Shown here one piece after another: positions 22,743 through 33,624 of a stretch of DNA of 63,067 nucleotides (within the stretch, counting starts at the first letter, position 1; every line of letters starts with the position of its first letter). Source of the stretch: Paracoccus sphaerophysae (lineage in GTDB: Bacteria; Pseudomonadota; Alphaproteobacteria; Rhodobacterales; Rhodobacteraceae); contig NZ_JRKS01000012.1 in assembly GCF_000763805.1 (NCBI RefSeq), positions 1-63,067 of the forward strand. The letters run 5' to 3'. Position numbers and translations under genes: made by a program. The notes under the pieces are model-generated. The model was not told the DNA's origin, did not search any database, and was given only the letters and a program-made list of their open reading frames with translations.

Positions 22743-23516
22743 TCATGCGGCGGGAATGCCGCGATCCTTGCACGCGCGCAAGGTGTCTTTGGTTTCCATG
22801 ACCCGCAGCCCAAGGGGCCGGGTGTCAGACAGCGTGAACACCGAACCGACCACCAGCCTGCCGTCCCGCTTGTTCTGCAAGGTGCGGATATGGCGACCGA
22901 AGCTCTTGCCCCTGGTGTCGGCCCATCCGGCCAGCGCGCAGGTGGCATAGGCGAAGGCCAGATCGACGTCCACCCCCGGTTTCAGGTTAGCGGTGACCTC
23001 GACCAGATCGCCACGCTTGTCGCCCGAGATCACGTCGACACGCGAGGCGATGAAGCTTTGCGGATCGGCCGCGAAGTCCTTGGGAAAGCTGGGCAGGGCG
23101 GGGCGGGTCCGGGCCGCGAACGCCTCGAGCGCCTTTTCCTGCGCGGTGGGCAGGCGCGGCTTTTCCGGGGCGACTATGTCGAAATTGGCGACGTCGGCGG
23201 GGGACAGGTCCAGCCCCAGATTGACCTCCAACGCGGCCAGCTCCTCTTCAGTCACCTCGAAGGCGTCGCGGCCGGCGGGGCTGTCCAGCGACACCGCGCT
23301 GACCGAGCCGTCGGGTTCCAGGATCAGGATGTCGCCCGACTTGGTCGACACCCGCGCCCGGCTGAGCTTGGTGCCGGCGATGCTGCGGTCGACGATGCTG
23401 ACCTTGACCTCGTCCGGCTTGGCGCGGGGCGGCGTGGCCAGCCCCTTGCTTTCGGGCGCGCAGCCGGCCACGACCAGCGCCGCGCCCGCAAGCAGAACGA
23501 TGATCCCTCCCCGCAT
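22743..23516 (-). CDS. putative lipoprotein encoded between nuoG and nuoH
   Basis: The 257-residue product begins with a lipoprotein signal: MRGGIIVLLAGAALVVAGCA, where LVVAGC is the lipobox. The mature part is soluble and starts with a proline- and charge-rich linker (APESKGLATPPRAKPDEVKV). A domain with SIVDRSIAGTKLSRARVSTK and SGDILILEPDGSVSAV follows, then a C-terminal part that includes KPGVDVDLAFAYATCALAGW and a final Cys. It starts six bases after nuoG. I do not recognise an enzymatic family. The position corresponds to an unidentified reading frame between nqo3 and nqo8 in Paracoccus. Confidence 0.75.
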   Translation of the reverse strand: MRGGIIVLLAGAALVVAGCAPESKGLATPPRAKPDEVKVSIVDRSIAGTKLSRARVSTKSGDILILEPDGSVSAVSLDSPAGRDAFEVTEEELAALEVNLGLDLSPADVANFDIVAPEKPRLPTAQEKALEAFAARTRPALPSFPKDFAADPQSFIASRVDVISGDKRGDLVEVTANLKPGVDVDLAFAYATCALAGWADTRGKSFGRHIRTLQNKRDGRLVVGSVFTLSDTRPLGLRVMETKDTLRACKDRGIPAA

Positions 23517-23521
23517 CGCCG

Positions 23522-25555
23522 TCACTCCGCCGCCAGCGCGGGCGCGCGGCGGGCGGCGGCCATCGCGGACAATTCGCCCATCAGCGCCGAGGACCGGGCG
23601 ATCGGGTTGGTCAGATAGAAATCGGTGACCGGATTGCGGAAGCTGGCCTGGCCCAGCGCCCCCGCCTCGACCGGCTGCCAGGCGTTTTCCGGCACCTCGT
23701 CGATCTGCGCCAGATGCGGCACCGCGTCGACCAGCGCCCGGCGCAACTGCGCGAGGCTGTCCCACGGCTGGGTCTTGCCCAGCCGCGCCGACAGCGCGCG
23801 CAGGATCGCCCAGTTCTCCTTGGCTTCACCGGGCGCAAAGTTGGCCCGCATGGCCAGCTGCGGCCGACCCTCGGTGTTCACGAACAGGCCGTTTTCCTCG
23901 GTATAGCAGGCGGCCGGCAGGATCACGTCGGCCCGGTGCGCGCCGCGGTCGCCGTGGCTGCCCTGGTATATCACGAACGGCCCGCCCTGATCGCGGGGGG
24001 TGATGTCCACCTCGTCGGCGCCGAGGCTATAGATCACCTCTGCCCCGTCGATGGCGGCGTCCAGCCCGCCTTCGGTCACGGCGCCCACGTCCATCGCCCC
24101 GACCCGCGAGGCGGCGGTGTCCAGGATCAGCAGCCCCGAGCCGGAGTTCTGCGCCAGCTTCATCGCGTGGCCCAGCACCGCCGCGCCGTCGGCCTCGCGC
24201 AGGGCGCCCTGCCCCACAATCACCATGGTAGGCTTGTCGCGGGTCTCCGGCGAGATCCCGCGGCCCGACAGGCTTTCCAGCGCCGCCCGGTCGGCGCCGA
24301 CATGGGCATAGTCATAGGTCAGGTCGACCGCCTCGCCGACCAGCCCGACCTGCGCGCCGCGCGCCCAGGCCTTGCGGATGCGGGCGTTCAGCACCGGCGC
24401 CTCGGTCCGCGGGTCCGTGCCGATCAGCTGGATCATGGCCGCATTGTCGATGTCGGCGATCCGCGCGGTGCCGACATAGCCCGAGCGGTTACCGGCCGGC
24501 AGGCGCGCGCCGTCGGTGCGGCATTCGACCGTGCCGCCGATCCCCTCGACCAGCTGCTTCAACGCAAAGACCGCCTCGACCGGGGCAAGATCGCCGATCA
24601 GCCCGGCAACCTTGCGGCCCTTCATCGCGTCAGCGGCGACGCCCAGCGCCTCGTCCCACGTCGCCGGGCGCAGGCGGCCGTTTTCGCGGATATAGGGCCG
24701 GTCCAGCCGCTGCCGGCGCAGCCCGTCCCAGACGAAGCGGGTCTTGTCGCTGATCCATTCCTCGTTCACCCCGTCATGGTTGCGGGGCAGGATGCGCATG
24801 ACCTCGCGGCCCTTGGTGTCGATGCGGATCGACGAGCCCAGCGCGTCCATCACGTCAATCGACTCGGTCTTGGTCAGCTCCCACGGGCGGGCGGTGAAGG
24901 CGTAAGGCTTGGACACCAGCGCACCCACCGGGCACAGGTCGATGATGTTGCCCTGCAGGTTCGAATCGAGCGTCAGCCCCAGATACGAGGTGATCTCGGC
25001 ATCCTCACCGCGGCCGGTCTGACCCATCTGGGTGATCCCCGCAACCTCGGTCGTGAAGCGCACGCAGCGGGTGCAGCTGATGCAGCGGGTCATGTGCGTC
25101 TCGACCAGCGGGCCGAGATCCAGATCCTCGGAGGCCCGCTTGGGTTCGCGGTAGCGGCTGAAATCGACGCCATAGGCCATCGCCTGGTCCTGCAGGTCGC
25201 ACTCGCCGCCCTGGTCGCAGATCGGGCAGTCGAGCGGGTGGTTGATCAGCAGGAACTCCATCACCCCTTCGCGCGCCTTGCGGACCATGGGCGAGTTGGT
25301 CTTGATCTCGGACGGCGCCCCGTCCGGGCCGGGGCGCAAATCCTTGACCTGCATCGCGCACGAGGCAGCGGGTTTTGGCGGGCCGCCCACCACCTCGACC
25401 AGGCACATGCGGCAGTTGCCGGCGATCGACAGCCGCTCGTGATAGCAGAAGCGCGGCACCTCGATCCCGGCCTGCTCGCAGGCCTGGATGAGCGTCAGGT
25501 TGGGATCGACCTCGATCAGCCGGTCGTCGATCTTGATGGTGCGCTTGTCGCTCAT
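23522..25555 (-). CDS. nuoG: NADH-quinone oxidoreductase subunit G
   Basis: NuoG is the large iron-sulfur subunit of the NADH-oxidising arm. The N terminus has a ferredoxin-type [2Fe-2S] site ([20 protein letters not shown] and SCAMQV). Next is the His-ligated N5 cluster region [20 protein letters not shown], then the N4 motif [10 protein letters not shown] with a distant CPVGAL. A molybdopterin-oxidoreductase-like domain fills residues about 220-677. The 677-residue length fits alphaproteobacteria. It lies 21 bases after the preceding small gene. Confidence 0.97.
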   Translation of the reverse strand: MSDKRTIKIDDRLIEVDPNLTLIQACEQAGIEVPRFCYHERLSIAGNCRMCLVEVVGGPPKPAASCAMQVKDLRPGPDGAPSEIKTNSPMVRKAREGVMEFLLINHPLDCPICDQGGECDLQDQAMAYGVDFSRYREPKRASEDLDLGPLVETHMTRCISCTRCVRFTTEVAGITQMGQTGRGEDAEITSYLGLTLDSNLQGNIIDLCPVGALVSKPYAFTARPWELTKTESIDVMDALGSSIRIDTKGREVMRILPRNHDGVNEEWISDKTRFVWDGLRRQRLDRPYIRENGRLRPATWDEALGVAADAMKGRKVAGLIGDLAPVEAVFALKQLVEGIGGTVECRTDGARLPAGNRSGYVGTARIADIDNAAMIQLIGTDPRTEAPVLNARIRKAWARGAQVGLVGEAVDLTYDYAHVGADRAALESLSGRGISPETRDKPTMVIVGQGALREADGAAVLGHAMKLAQNSGSGLLILDTAASRVGAMDVGAVTEGGLDAAIDGAEVIYSLGADEVDITPRDQGGPFVIYQGSHGDRGAHRADVILPAACYTEENGLFVNTEGRPQLAMRANFAPGEAKENWAILRALSARLGKTQPWDSLAQLRRALVDAVPHLAQIDEVPENAWQPVEAGALGQASFRNPVTDFYLTNPIARSSALMGELSAMAAARRAPALAAE

Positions 25556-25576
25556 CTGTCTGCCTTCGCGTCTGCC

Positions 25577-26032
25577 TCAGTCCACGCGGACAAAGGTCTT
25601 GTGCTGATATTCGGTCTGATCGCCCAGTTCGACGATGGTCATCATCGCGGGCTGGCCGGGGCGATAGACGACCGTGCCATAGGTCGGCTCGGCCGGGGTA
25701 TAGGGCGCCGTGCGGTTGGCGGTGGCCTGCCAGCGCGCCCCTTCCGCGTCGGTGCAGGTGATGACCGCGGCCCGGGCATCGCCAAAGACGCGGATCATCG
25801 GCCGCCCCAGCAGGTCGCGGCCCGACCGCACCTGCGAGCCCGGCGCGTCGGCCGCACAGCTGAACCCGCCGGGCGACAGCAGATCGAAGCGCAGCACGAA
25901 CTGGTCCCGGGTGCCCGTCGCGCCCACGCGCGAGATCGAGGTCGGTCCCGCCAGCGCCATGTCGGCCAGCAGCATCGTCGCGGCGGCCGCCGCCGTCACC
26001 CCGATGCCGATCCAGCGCACCGCCCGCTTCAT
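25577..26032 (-). CDS. small exported protein of unknown function in the nuo operon
   Basis: The 151-residue product has a signal peptide or N-terminal anchor ([28 protein letters not shown], then GPTS). The mature part is predicted beta-rich and has two cysteines (C59 and C93) that could form a disulfide in the periplasm. It has [17 protein letters not shown] and [20 protein letters not shown] segments. The ATG at 26032 overlaps the preceding gene as ATGA. It lies between nuoF and nuoG with its neighbour, in the place of unidentified frames of the Paracoccus cluster. No family is recognised with certainty. Confidence 0.7.
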   Translation of the reverse strand: MKRAVRWIGIGVTAAAAATMLLADMALAGPTSISRVGATGTRDQFVLRFDLLSPGGFSCAADAPGSQVRSGRDLLGRPMIRVFGDARAAVITCTDAEGARWQATANRTAPYTPAEPTYGTVVYRPGQPAMMTIVELGDQTEYQHKTFVRVD

Positions 26033-26439
26033 TTCGCCACCAGCAGCGACCCGGTCACTGTCCGATTGGCGATTTCCTGGCGGCCCAGCTGGCAAAAGCT
26101 TTCCGCGTTGCCCTTCACCACGCCGTTGCGGGCCATGTAGTCCTCGGCCACAGCGTAGATGCGCTGCTTGTCGGACTTGCTGTCCAGGAATGCCTCGACC
26201 TGGGCCTTGGTGTAGCCCTTGTCCAGCGCATAGCGCTGCAGCGCGCGGGCCTGCTGATAGGCATAGACCAGCCGCCCGTCGATGCTGGGGCATTCGCGCC
26301 GGATGCGGTCGGCGATCCGCGCCGCGATCAGGCGGTCGTTGATGTATTTCTCGGACGACAGCGGCTCGAGCGCCGCCGCCGGCACAGCCAGCGCGGCAAC
26401 GCCGGCAAGGGCGAGCATGGCGGATCTGAGCGGTTTCAT
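26029..26439 (-). CDS. DUF5333-type secreted small protein
   Basis: The 136-residue protein starts with a clear signal peptide ([23 protein letters not shown], then LEPLS). The helical mature part includes [20 protein letters not shown] and REC at its front, and [20 protein letters not shown] later. Two cysteines are present. From memory it resembles the DUF5333 family seen beside nuo genes in Rhodobacterales; I cannot check. The ATG at 26439 is chosen because GGAG lies at the right distance; ATG 26460 is possible. It overlaps the next gene by ATGA and follows nuoF by 95 bases. Confidence 0.72.
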   Translation of the reverse strand: MKPLRSAMLALAGVAALAVPAAALEPLSSEKYINDRLIAARIADRIRRECPSIDGRLVYAYQQARALQRYALDKGYTKAQVEAFLDSKSDKQRIYAVAEDYMARNGVVKGNAESFCQLGRQEIANRTVTGSLLVAK

Positions 26440-26534
26440 GGCGAACTCCGTATTGCACATCCCTGCAATATAGGCGCGGGCGCCGCAGGTTGCCCTGCAC
26501 GCCCCCGTCATTCCGCCGTGATCGCGCCCGCCGG

Positions 26535-27839
<1,305 letters not shown>

Positions 27840-28073
27840 CTATCGTTCGTGAGGACCGGCGGCACGACGCCGCCGGATCCGCCAGGTCACCAGCAGCGAC
27901 CAGACAAGCGCCCCGATCGCCGCAAGATCGGCGAGAAAGGCATATTCCGCGGGCCAGCCATAGCGCCGCCCCGCCCAGTTCGCCGCCAGCCACAGCAGCA
28001 TCGTCGCGGCGATCACGCCGCCGACCAGCCGCATCTGGCCGCTGTCGTCGCGGGGTCGCGCGGCCGAGGTCAT
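27840..28073 (-). CDS. small two-helix membrane protein (DUF5337-like) before nuoF
   Basis: The 77-residue protein has a charged start (MTSAARPRDDSGQMRLVG), one hydrophobic helix (GGVIAATMLLWLAANWAG), a short turn, a second helix (LADLAAIGALVWSLLVTW) and a very basic tail (RIRRRRAAGPHER). This resembles the DUF5337 family that I recall near nuoE-nuoF in Rhodobacterales. The ATG overlaps the previous gene as ATGA and the stop lies nine bases before nuoF. It is probably an inner-membrane protein linked to complex I. Function unknown. Confidence 0.75.
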   Translation of the reverse strand: MTSAARPRDDSGQMRLVGGVIAATMLLWLAANWAGRRYGWPAEYAFLADLAAIGALVWSLLVTWRIRRRRAAGPHER

Positions 28074-29008
28074 GTCGACTCGCCTTGGTCGACGCGGCGG
28101 GAATGCGCCGTTTCGCCGCCCGCCGCAAGGATGCGGGCCTGCCCGACCCAGTCCTCGCGGTCGATCCGGCCGCCATTGCGGCCGAGCCTGTCGCCCCAGG
28201 CGCGGACGTCCTCGGGGCTCCACGCGGCGATCTGGTCGAAACGCCGGATGCCGTTGTCATGCAGCCATTCCGTCAGCCGCGGGCCGATGCCGAGGATGCG
28301 GCTGAGATCGTCGCCCTGGCCGTCACGGGGGGCGGCGAGATGCGCTGCGGTGCTGCGGGGGGCGTCGTCCGGGGCCGCGCCCCTTCGGTGCGCGCGCGCC
28401 GCCCGACCGGCGTCGGTCGAGCGTGTCGGCCGCGACGGCTGGCACTCGGCAGAAAAGGCGGCCCCCGGTCCCGCGGCATCGCGCTCCGTCAAAGCCGCCT
28501 CCACCCGAGCCGCAGCAGCCCGATCGGCACCACCAGCCTCGGTGAAGGTCACCGCCAGCCGCGGGTCGGCGCTGGCGCCTTGCGGCGCGCCGGTCCGGAT
28601 CGGCTCCACGGGAGCCCTGTGTTCGGCCGCCTCCTCGGCGGCCTTCACCGCGGTCGAAGGCTCGAAGGTAACCGCCTGGCGCGGATCGGCCGAGGCGCCC
28701 GCAGGCGCCTGCAGGGCCGGCTCGGCGCGCGTCGCGCCAGTGGTTTCGCGGCGCGCGGCGCTTCTCGCGGGCGGGACGGCCGACCCATCCCGTACGACAG
28801 GCGGCGTGTCCGCAAACCCAAGCCCCTCACCGGCCGCTTCGCCCTGACAGAACAGCATCACCAGCAACCCGCCCAGCAGCCACGCCGTCACGAAGCCGAG
28901 AAACGCCCCCGGAAGCAGCCCGACGCCGCCCTGCCCCAGCGCAAAGGCCCAGACGAGCAGCCCCATCAGGGCTGCAAACATCCAGCAATTGCGCGTGCAG
29001 TCGGTCAT
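28070..29008 (-). CDS. membrane-anchored protein with C-terminal helix-hairpin-helix domain, between nuoE and nuoF
   Basis: The 312-residue protein opens with MTDCTRNCWMFAALMGLLVW and two hydrophobic helices up to about residue 53. A long Ala/Pro/Thr-rich linker contains two near-identical copies of a GASADPRxAVTF unit. The end is a compact domain, LSRILGIGPRLTEWLHDNGI then RRFDQIAAWSPEDVRAWGDR, which looks like the helix-hairpin-helix domain found at the C terminus of some alphaproteobacterial NuoE proteins. It may therefore be a split-off or duplicated complex I accessory domain. The ATG at 29008 is the first Met with a sensible N terminus. It follows nuoE by 25 bases and overlaps the next gene by ATGA. 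Confidence 0.75.
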   Translation of the reverse strand: MTDCTRNCWMFAALMGLLVWAFALGQGGVGLLPGAFLGFVTAWLLGGLLVMLFCQGEAAGEGLGFADTPPVVRDGSAVPPARSAARRETTGATRAEPALQAPAGASADPRQAVTFEPSTAVKAAEEAAEHRAPVEPIRTGAPQGASADPRLAVTFTEAGGADRAAAARVEAALTERDAAGPGAAFSAECQPSRPTRSTDAGRAARAHRRGAAPDDAPRSTAAHLAAPRDGQGDDLSRILGIGPRLTEWLHDNGIRRFDQIAAWSPEDVRAWGDRLGRNGGRIDREDWVGQARILAAGGETAHSRRVDQGEST

Positions 29009-29033
29009 CGGTCGGCGTCCTCGGGCTGGGTGG

Positions 29034-29909
29034 CTATTCGGTGTCCTTCGCATCCGCGGGCTGGCCCGCCGGTTCGTCCTTGGAGTGCGGCTTACCAGGC
29101 GAGGTCGCCGCGGCCTCCTGCACGGTTATGCCCGTCGTGTCGGCCTCGCGCCCGGCCGAGGGCGTCGCCTCGGTCTGGGGCGCGTCCTTGGGCGCCGCCT
29201 CGGGGCGCCCGGCCCAGGGGGTGATGATCGGCACCTCGGTGCCGTCGATGCGCTTGACCGTGTCGCGCAGCTTGACGGCGCGGGCAGCCGAGGCGTTGTA
29301 CTCCTCGGCCTTGTCCACCCCGGTCAGCGCCGTGGCGCCGCCCAGCGGCTCCGAGGAAAAACGGCCGTTCTGCGGCCCCGGCACCGGCAGCTGTCCCGCC
29401 GCCAGCGCATCGATCAGCGCCGACAGCTTTTCGACGGTGAGATCCTCGTAATAGTCCTTGCCGATCTGGGCCATCGGCGCGTTCGAGCACGCGCCCAGAC
29501 ATTCAACCTCTTCCCACGAGAAATTGCCGTCGGCCGACAGGGTGTGCGGCGTCGGCGCAATCTTTTCGCGGCAGACCCGGATCAGTTCCTCGGCCCCGCA
29601 GATCATGCAGGTCGTGGTCCCACAGATCTGGATATTGGCAATCTTTCCAACCGGATGCAGCTGGAACATGAAGTAGAACGTCGCCACCTCGAGCGCGCGG
29701 ATGTAAGGCATCCCCAGCAGGTCGGCGACGTACTCGATTGCCGGCCGCGACAGCCAGCCTTCCTGTTCCTGGGCGCGCCACAGGACCGGGATGATCGCCG
29801 ATTGCTGGCGACCTTCGGGGAACTTCGTCATCTGCGCCCGCGCCCATTCCAGGTTCGTTGGCGTGAACTCGAAGGACTCGGGTTGGGTGAGGGAAAGGCG
29901 GCGCAGCAT
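29034..29909 (-). CDS. nuoE: NADH-quinone oxidoreductase subunit E with C-terminal extension
   Basis: NuoE carries the N1a [2Fe-2S] cluster. The thioredoxin-like domain has the ligands CGTTTCMIC and [15 protein letters not shown], after a helical bundle with [20 protein letters not shown]. At 291 residues it is longer than the usual 160-240: residues from about 175 on form a low-complexity tail ([33 protein letters not shown] and onward). The ATG overlaps the stop of the 27-residue ORF as TGATG. Confidence 0.95.
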   Translation of the reverse strand: MLRRLSLTQPESFEFTPTNLEWARAQMTKFPEGRQQSAIIPVLWRAQEQEGWLSRPAIEYVADLLGMPYIRALEVATFYFMFQLHPVGKIANIQICGTTTCMICGAEELIRVCREKIAPTPHTLSADGNFSWEEVECLGACSNAPMAQIGKDYYEDLTVEKLSALIDALAAGQLPVPGPQNGRFSSEPLGGATALTGVDKAEEYNASAARAVKLRDTVKRIDGTEVPIITPWAGRPEAAPKDAPQTEATPSAGREADTTGITVQEAAATSPGKPHSKDEPAGQPADAKDTE

Positions 29910-29992
29910 CAGCCGGGCACTCCGAAATAAAGGATCAGGGCGAGCGCCGGCAGCAGCAGCGGATGTGCCGTGAGGAGGTCGGCTGCGTTCAC
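29909..29992 (-). CDS. 27-residue hydrophobic micro-ORF between nuoD and nuoE
   Basis: A GTG at 29992 overlaps the nuoD stop as GTGA and opens a 27-codon frame ([20 protein letters not shown] then LYFGVPG) whose TGA overlaps the nuoE ATG as TGATG. The peptide is essentially one transmembrane helix flanked by short polar ends. There is a GAGG-like stretch near, and no untranslated gap remains between nuoD and nuoE if it is translated. Such coupling at both ends is hard to get by chance. Function unknown; a single-span complex I accessory peptide or a translational-coupling device are both possible. Confidence 0.6.
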   Translation of the reverse strand: MNAADLLTAHPLLLPALALILYFGVPG

Positions 29993-31230
29993 CGGTCCAC
30001 CTCGCCGAACACGATGTCCATCGTGGCGATGATCGCGGGCACGTCGGACAGAAGATGCCCGCCCGCCATCCAGTCCATCGACTGAAGATGCAGGAAGCCC
30101 GGCGCGCGCAGCTTGGCGCGATAGGGCTTGTTGGTGCCGTCGCTGACCAGATAGACGCCGAACTCGCCCTTGGGCGCCTCGACCGCGGCATAGACCTCGC
30201 CGGCCGGGACCTTGAAGCCCTCGGTATACAGCTTGAAGTGGTGGATCAGGCTTTCCATGTCGCGCTTCATGTCGGCGCGGCGGGGCGGAGTCAGCTTGCC
30301 GCGCGCGAGCACGTCGCCGGCTGGTTCTGCGCGCAGCTTGGCGATGGCCTGCTGCATGATCTTGCAGGACTGGCGCATCTCCTCGACGCGGCACAGGTAA
30401 CGGTCATAGCAGTCGCCATTGGTGCCGACCGGGACCTCGAACTCGAACTCGTCGTAGCATTCATAGGGCTGGCTGCGGCGCAGGTCCCAGGCGAGGCCCG
30501 AGCCACGGGCCATGATCCCGGAATAGCCCCAGTCCAGCGCGTCCTGTTCGGTGACGATGCCGATATCGACCAGCCGCTGCTTGAAGATGCGGTTCTCGGT
30601 CAGCAGCGTGCCGAGGTCGTCGACCAGCCGCGGGAAGCGCGCGCACCACGCCTCGATATCGTCCAGCAGCGCCGGCGGCAGGTCCTGGTGGACCCCTCCG
30701 GGGCGGAAATAGGCGGCGTGCAGCCGCGCGCCCGAGGCGCGCTCGTAGAACACCATCAGCTCTTCGCGGGCCTCGAAGCCCCACAGCGGCGGGGTCAGCG
30801 CGCCGACGTCCAGCGCCCCGGTGGTCAGGCCCAGCAGGTGATTGAGGATGCGCCCGATCTCGCAGAACAGGACCCGGATCAGGCTGGCGCGGCGCGGCAC
30901 CACGGTGCCGGTCAGCCGCTCGATCGCGAGGCACCAGGCGTGCTCCTGGTTCATCGGGGCGACGTAATCCAGCCGGTCCAGATAGGGCAAGTTCTGCAGG
31001 TAGGTGCGGCTTTCCATCAGCTTCTCGGTGCCGCGGTGCAGCAGGCCGATATGCGGATCGGCGCGTTCCACCACCTCGCCGTCCAGCTCGAGCACCATCC
31101 GCAGAACGCCATGCGCCGCAGGGTGTTGCGGGCCGAAGTTGATGTTGAAGTTGCGGATCTTCTGTTCGCCGGTCAGGGCATCGACCGAGCCGTCGTCATA
31201 GACATTGTCGCGGAAATCGCCGTCCATCAT
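29989..31230 (-). CDS. nuoD: NADH-quinone oxidoreductase subunit D
   Basis: NuoD is the 49-kDa-type subunit that forms the quinone head-group site with NuoB. The N terminus contains [20 protein letters not shown] with the quinone-site His, then [16 protein letters not shown] and [20 protein letters not shown]. The C terminus is DIVFGEVDR. At 413 residues it is standard. The ATG at 31230 overlaps the nuoC stop as ATGA; the frame is open further upstream but only as a shadow of nuoC. Confidence 0.97.
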   Translation of the reverse strand: MMDGDFRDNVYDDGSVDALTGEQKIRNFNINFGPQHPAAHGVLRMVLELDGEVVERADPHIGLLHRGTEKLMESRTYLQNLPYLDRLDYVAPMNQEHAWCLAIERLTGTVVPRRASLIRVLFCEIGRILNHLLGLTTGALDVGALTPPLWGFEAREELMVFYERASGARLHAAYFRPGGVHQDLPPALLDDIEAWCARFPRLVDDLGTLLTENRIFKQRLVDIGIVTEQDALDWGYSGIMARGSGLAWDLRRSQPYECYDEFEFEVPVGTNGDCYDRYLCRVEEMRQSCKIMQQAIAKLRAEPAGDVLARGKLTPPRRADMKRDMESLIHHFKLYTEGFKVPAGEVYAAVEAPKGEFGVYLVSDGTNKPYRAKLRAPGFLHLQSMDWMAGGHLLSDVPAIIATMDIVFGEVDR

Positions 31231-31874
31231 TTCTTGCCCTCTGCCGTCACGCCGGTCGTGGCCGGGGCCTTTTCGTCGCCGGGCAGCACATAGCGCGCCC
31301 CTTCCCAAGGCGACAGGAAGTCGAACTGCCGATATTCCTGCACCAGGTTCACGGGTTCATAGACGACGCGCTTTTCAGCGTCGTCCCAGCGCACCTCGGT
31401 ATAGCCCGTGGTCGGAAAGTCCTTGCGCAGCGGGTGCCCGCGGAAGCCATAATCGGTGAGGATGCGGCGCAGGTCGGGATGGCCCGAGAAGGCGATCCCG
31501 AACATGTCGAAGACCTCGCGCTCGAACCAGTTGGCCGCGGGGATCACCGACACCAGCGACGGCACCAGCTCGTCGGCGCGGACCGCGGCCTTCAGGCGGA
31601 TGCGCTGGTTGGTGTACATCGACAGGAAATGCCAGACGACGTCGAACCGCGCCGGCCGTTCCGGGTGGTCGATCGCGGTGATGTCGATCAGGGTCGAGAA
31701 CCGGCAGGCCGGGTCGTCGATCAGCGCCTTGACCAGCGGCACGATAGCGCCGGCGTTGATCGTCAGCGTCAGTTCGCCAAAGGCCACGGTGGCGGACAGG
31801 ATGTCGTTGCTGTGGCGGGCGGCCAGCACCTCGCCCAGTTCGGCCAGCGCGTGGGGATCGGGATAGACGGCCAT
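31227..31874 (-). CDS. nuoC: NADH-quinone oxidoreductase subunit C
   Basis: NuoC is the 30-kDa-type peripheral subunit of the connecting arm; it holds no cofactor. The family signature is clear: [20 protein letters not shown] and [20 protein letters not shown]. NuoC and NuoD are separate here, not fused as in E. coli. The 215-residue length is normal. It starts two bases after nuoB. Confidence 0.97.
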   Translation of the reverse strand: MAVYPDPHALAELGEVLAARHSNDILSATVAFGELTLTINAGAIVPLVKALIDDPACRFSTLIDITAIDHPERPARFDVVWHFLSMYTNQRIRLKAAVRADELVPSLVSVIPAANWFEREVFDMFGIAFSGHPDLRRILTDYGFRGHPLRKDFPTTGYTEVRWDDAEKRVVYEPVNLVQEYRQFDFLSPWEGARYVLPGDEKAPATTGVTAEGKK

Positions 31875-31876
31875 CG

Positions 31877-32859
<983 letters not shown>

Positions 32860-32921
32860 TTGAAACGATGCTCCCTGACGTCGCGGCGGCCACGTCCCCG
32901 CGAGTAGCTTGGCTCGGTCCG

Positions 32922-32950
32922 GGTTTAGCCCCTGCCCCTGCAAGGGTCAA
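32922..32950 (-). promoter_or_regulatory. predicted promoter of the nuo operon
   Basis: On the minus strand TTGACC (32950-32945) and TAAACC (32927-32922) are 17 bases apart, 62 bases before the nuoA GTG. It is the only good promoter-like pair I see before nuoA. It would drive nuoA-N and perhaps birA-coaX-rnj and the symporter-like gene. Not tested. Confidence 0.55.
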
Positions 32951-33044
32951 TGCGATGAGACGCGGGCCGAGGCCGCCGCACGGCGCCTTTTGCAGGGCGG
33001 GCGGACGGGATTCAGTCGAGCCGGCCGTCGATCGCCTCGACCAG

Positions 33045-33356
33045 TCAGGTGCGCAGCCCGCCATCGTCCAGCGCGGCGATCTCGCGCGCCGAGGCGGGTT
33101 CTTCCCGATGGACCAGCAGCACATTGTTCCCGGCCGGGTCCTGACCTGCGACAAATTCGCCGTCCTCGCTGCCGGCGCCGTCGATCGAGGGCGTCATCCC
33201 CAGCGCGGCGACCGTATGCATCACCCGTTCGGCCTGCGCCTCGTAGGCGGGGGAAAACCGCTCCCCGGGGCTGCGCGGGGGTGTCGCCGTCCAGACCCCA
33301 GGCCCAGCCTGCGCCCCGTCATCGGGACGGGGGAAATGCGGGAAACCGTCGCTCAT
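33045..33356 (-). CDS. hypothetical protein, 103 residues
   Basis: The frame starts MSDGFPHFPRPDDGAQAGPG and has a hydrophilic sequence with a helical segment (SPAYEAQAERVMHTVAALGM) and a strand-like part (DGEFVAGQDPAGNNVLLVHR). It has no signal peptide, membrane segment or cysteine. I do not recognise it. It lies upstream of the nuo promoter on the same strand and downstream of a decayed hydrolase gene; coding potential is moderate. Confidence 0.5.
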   Translation of the reverse strand: MSDGFPHFPRPDDGAQAGPGVWTATPPRSPGERFSPAYEAQAERVMHTVAALGMTPSIDGAGSEDGEFVAGQDPAGNNVLLVHREEPASAREIAALDDGGLRT

Positions 33357-33372
33357 CTGGCATCCTTTCGGC

Positions 33373-33597
33373 TCAGGGCAACGGGGCCAGAAAGCGCGCG
33401 ATGCGGTCCAGCACCGCGGGCCCGGCCTCGCGGTGAGGGAAGTGAGCGACGCCGGGCATGATTTCAAGCGCCCCGTCCGGTCCGGCGATCAGCTACGCCT
33501 GGTCGGGGGTGCCGTATTCGTCCTCGGCGCCGTGGACGCGGTCGTCATTGTAGTGCTGGGCCAAGATCGACACCACCGCAACGCAGTCCTTCGGTCA
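33373..33597 (-). pseudogene. remnant of an alpha/beta-fold hydrolase
   Basis: In one minus-strand frame the translation reads RVHGAEDEYGTPDQ, then a TAG (33495-33493), then LEIMPGVAHFPHREAGPAVL and DRIARFLAPLP followed by TGA at 33373. This fits the C-terminal quarter of alpha/beta hydrolases of the type with GxxDEYGT (acid residue) and a GxxHxPHRE His motif. The in-frame stop and the lack of the nucleophile-bearing N-terminal part, which would have to lie inside uvrA, make it a dead fragment. A sequencing error at the TAG alone would not rescue it because another stop (33597) precedes it. Confidence 0.6.
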
Positions 33598-33624
33598 GGC
33601 CGCCGCCCGCGGCGGGCGCATCGC

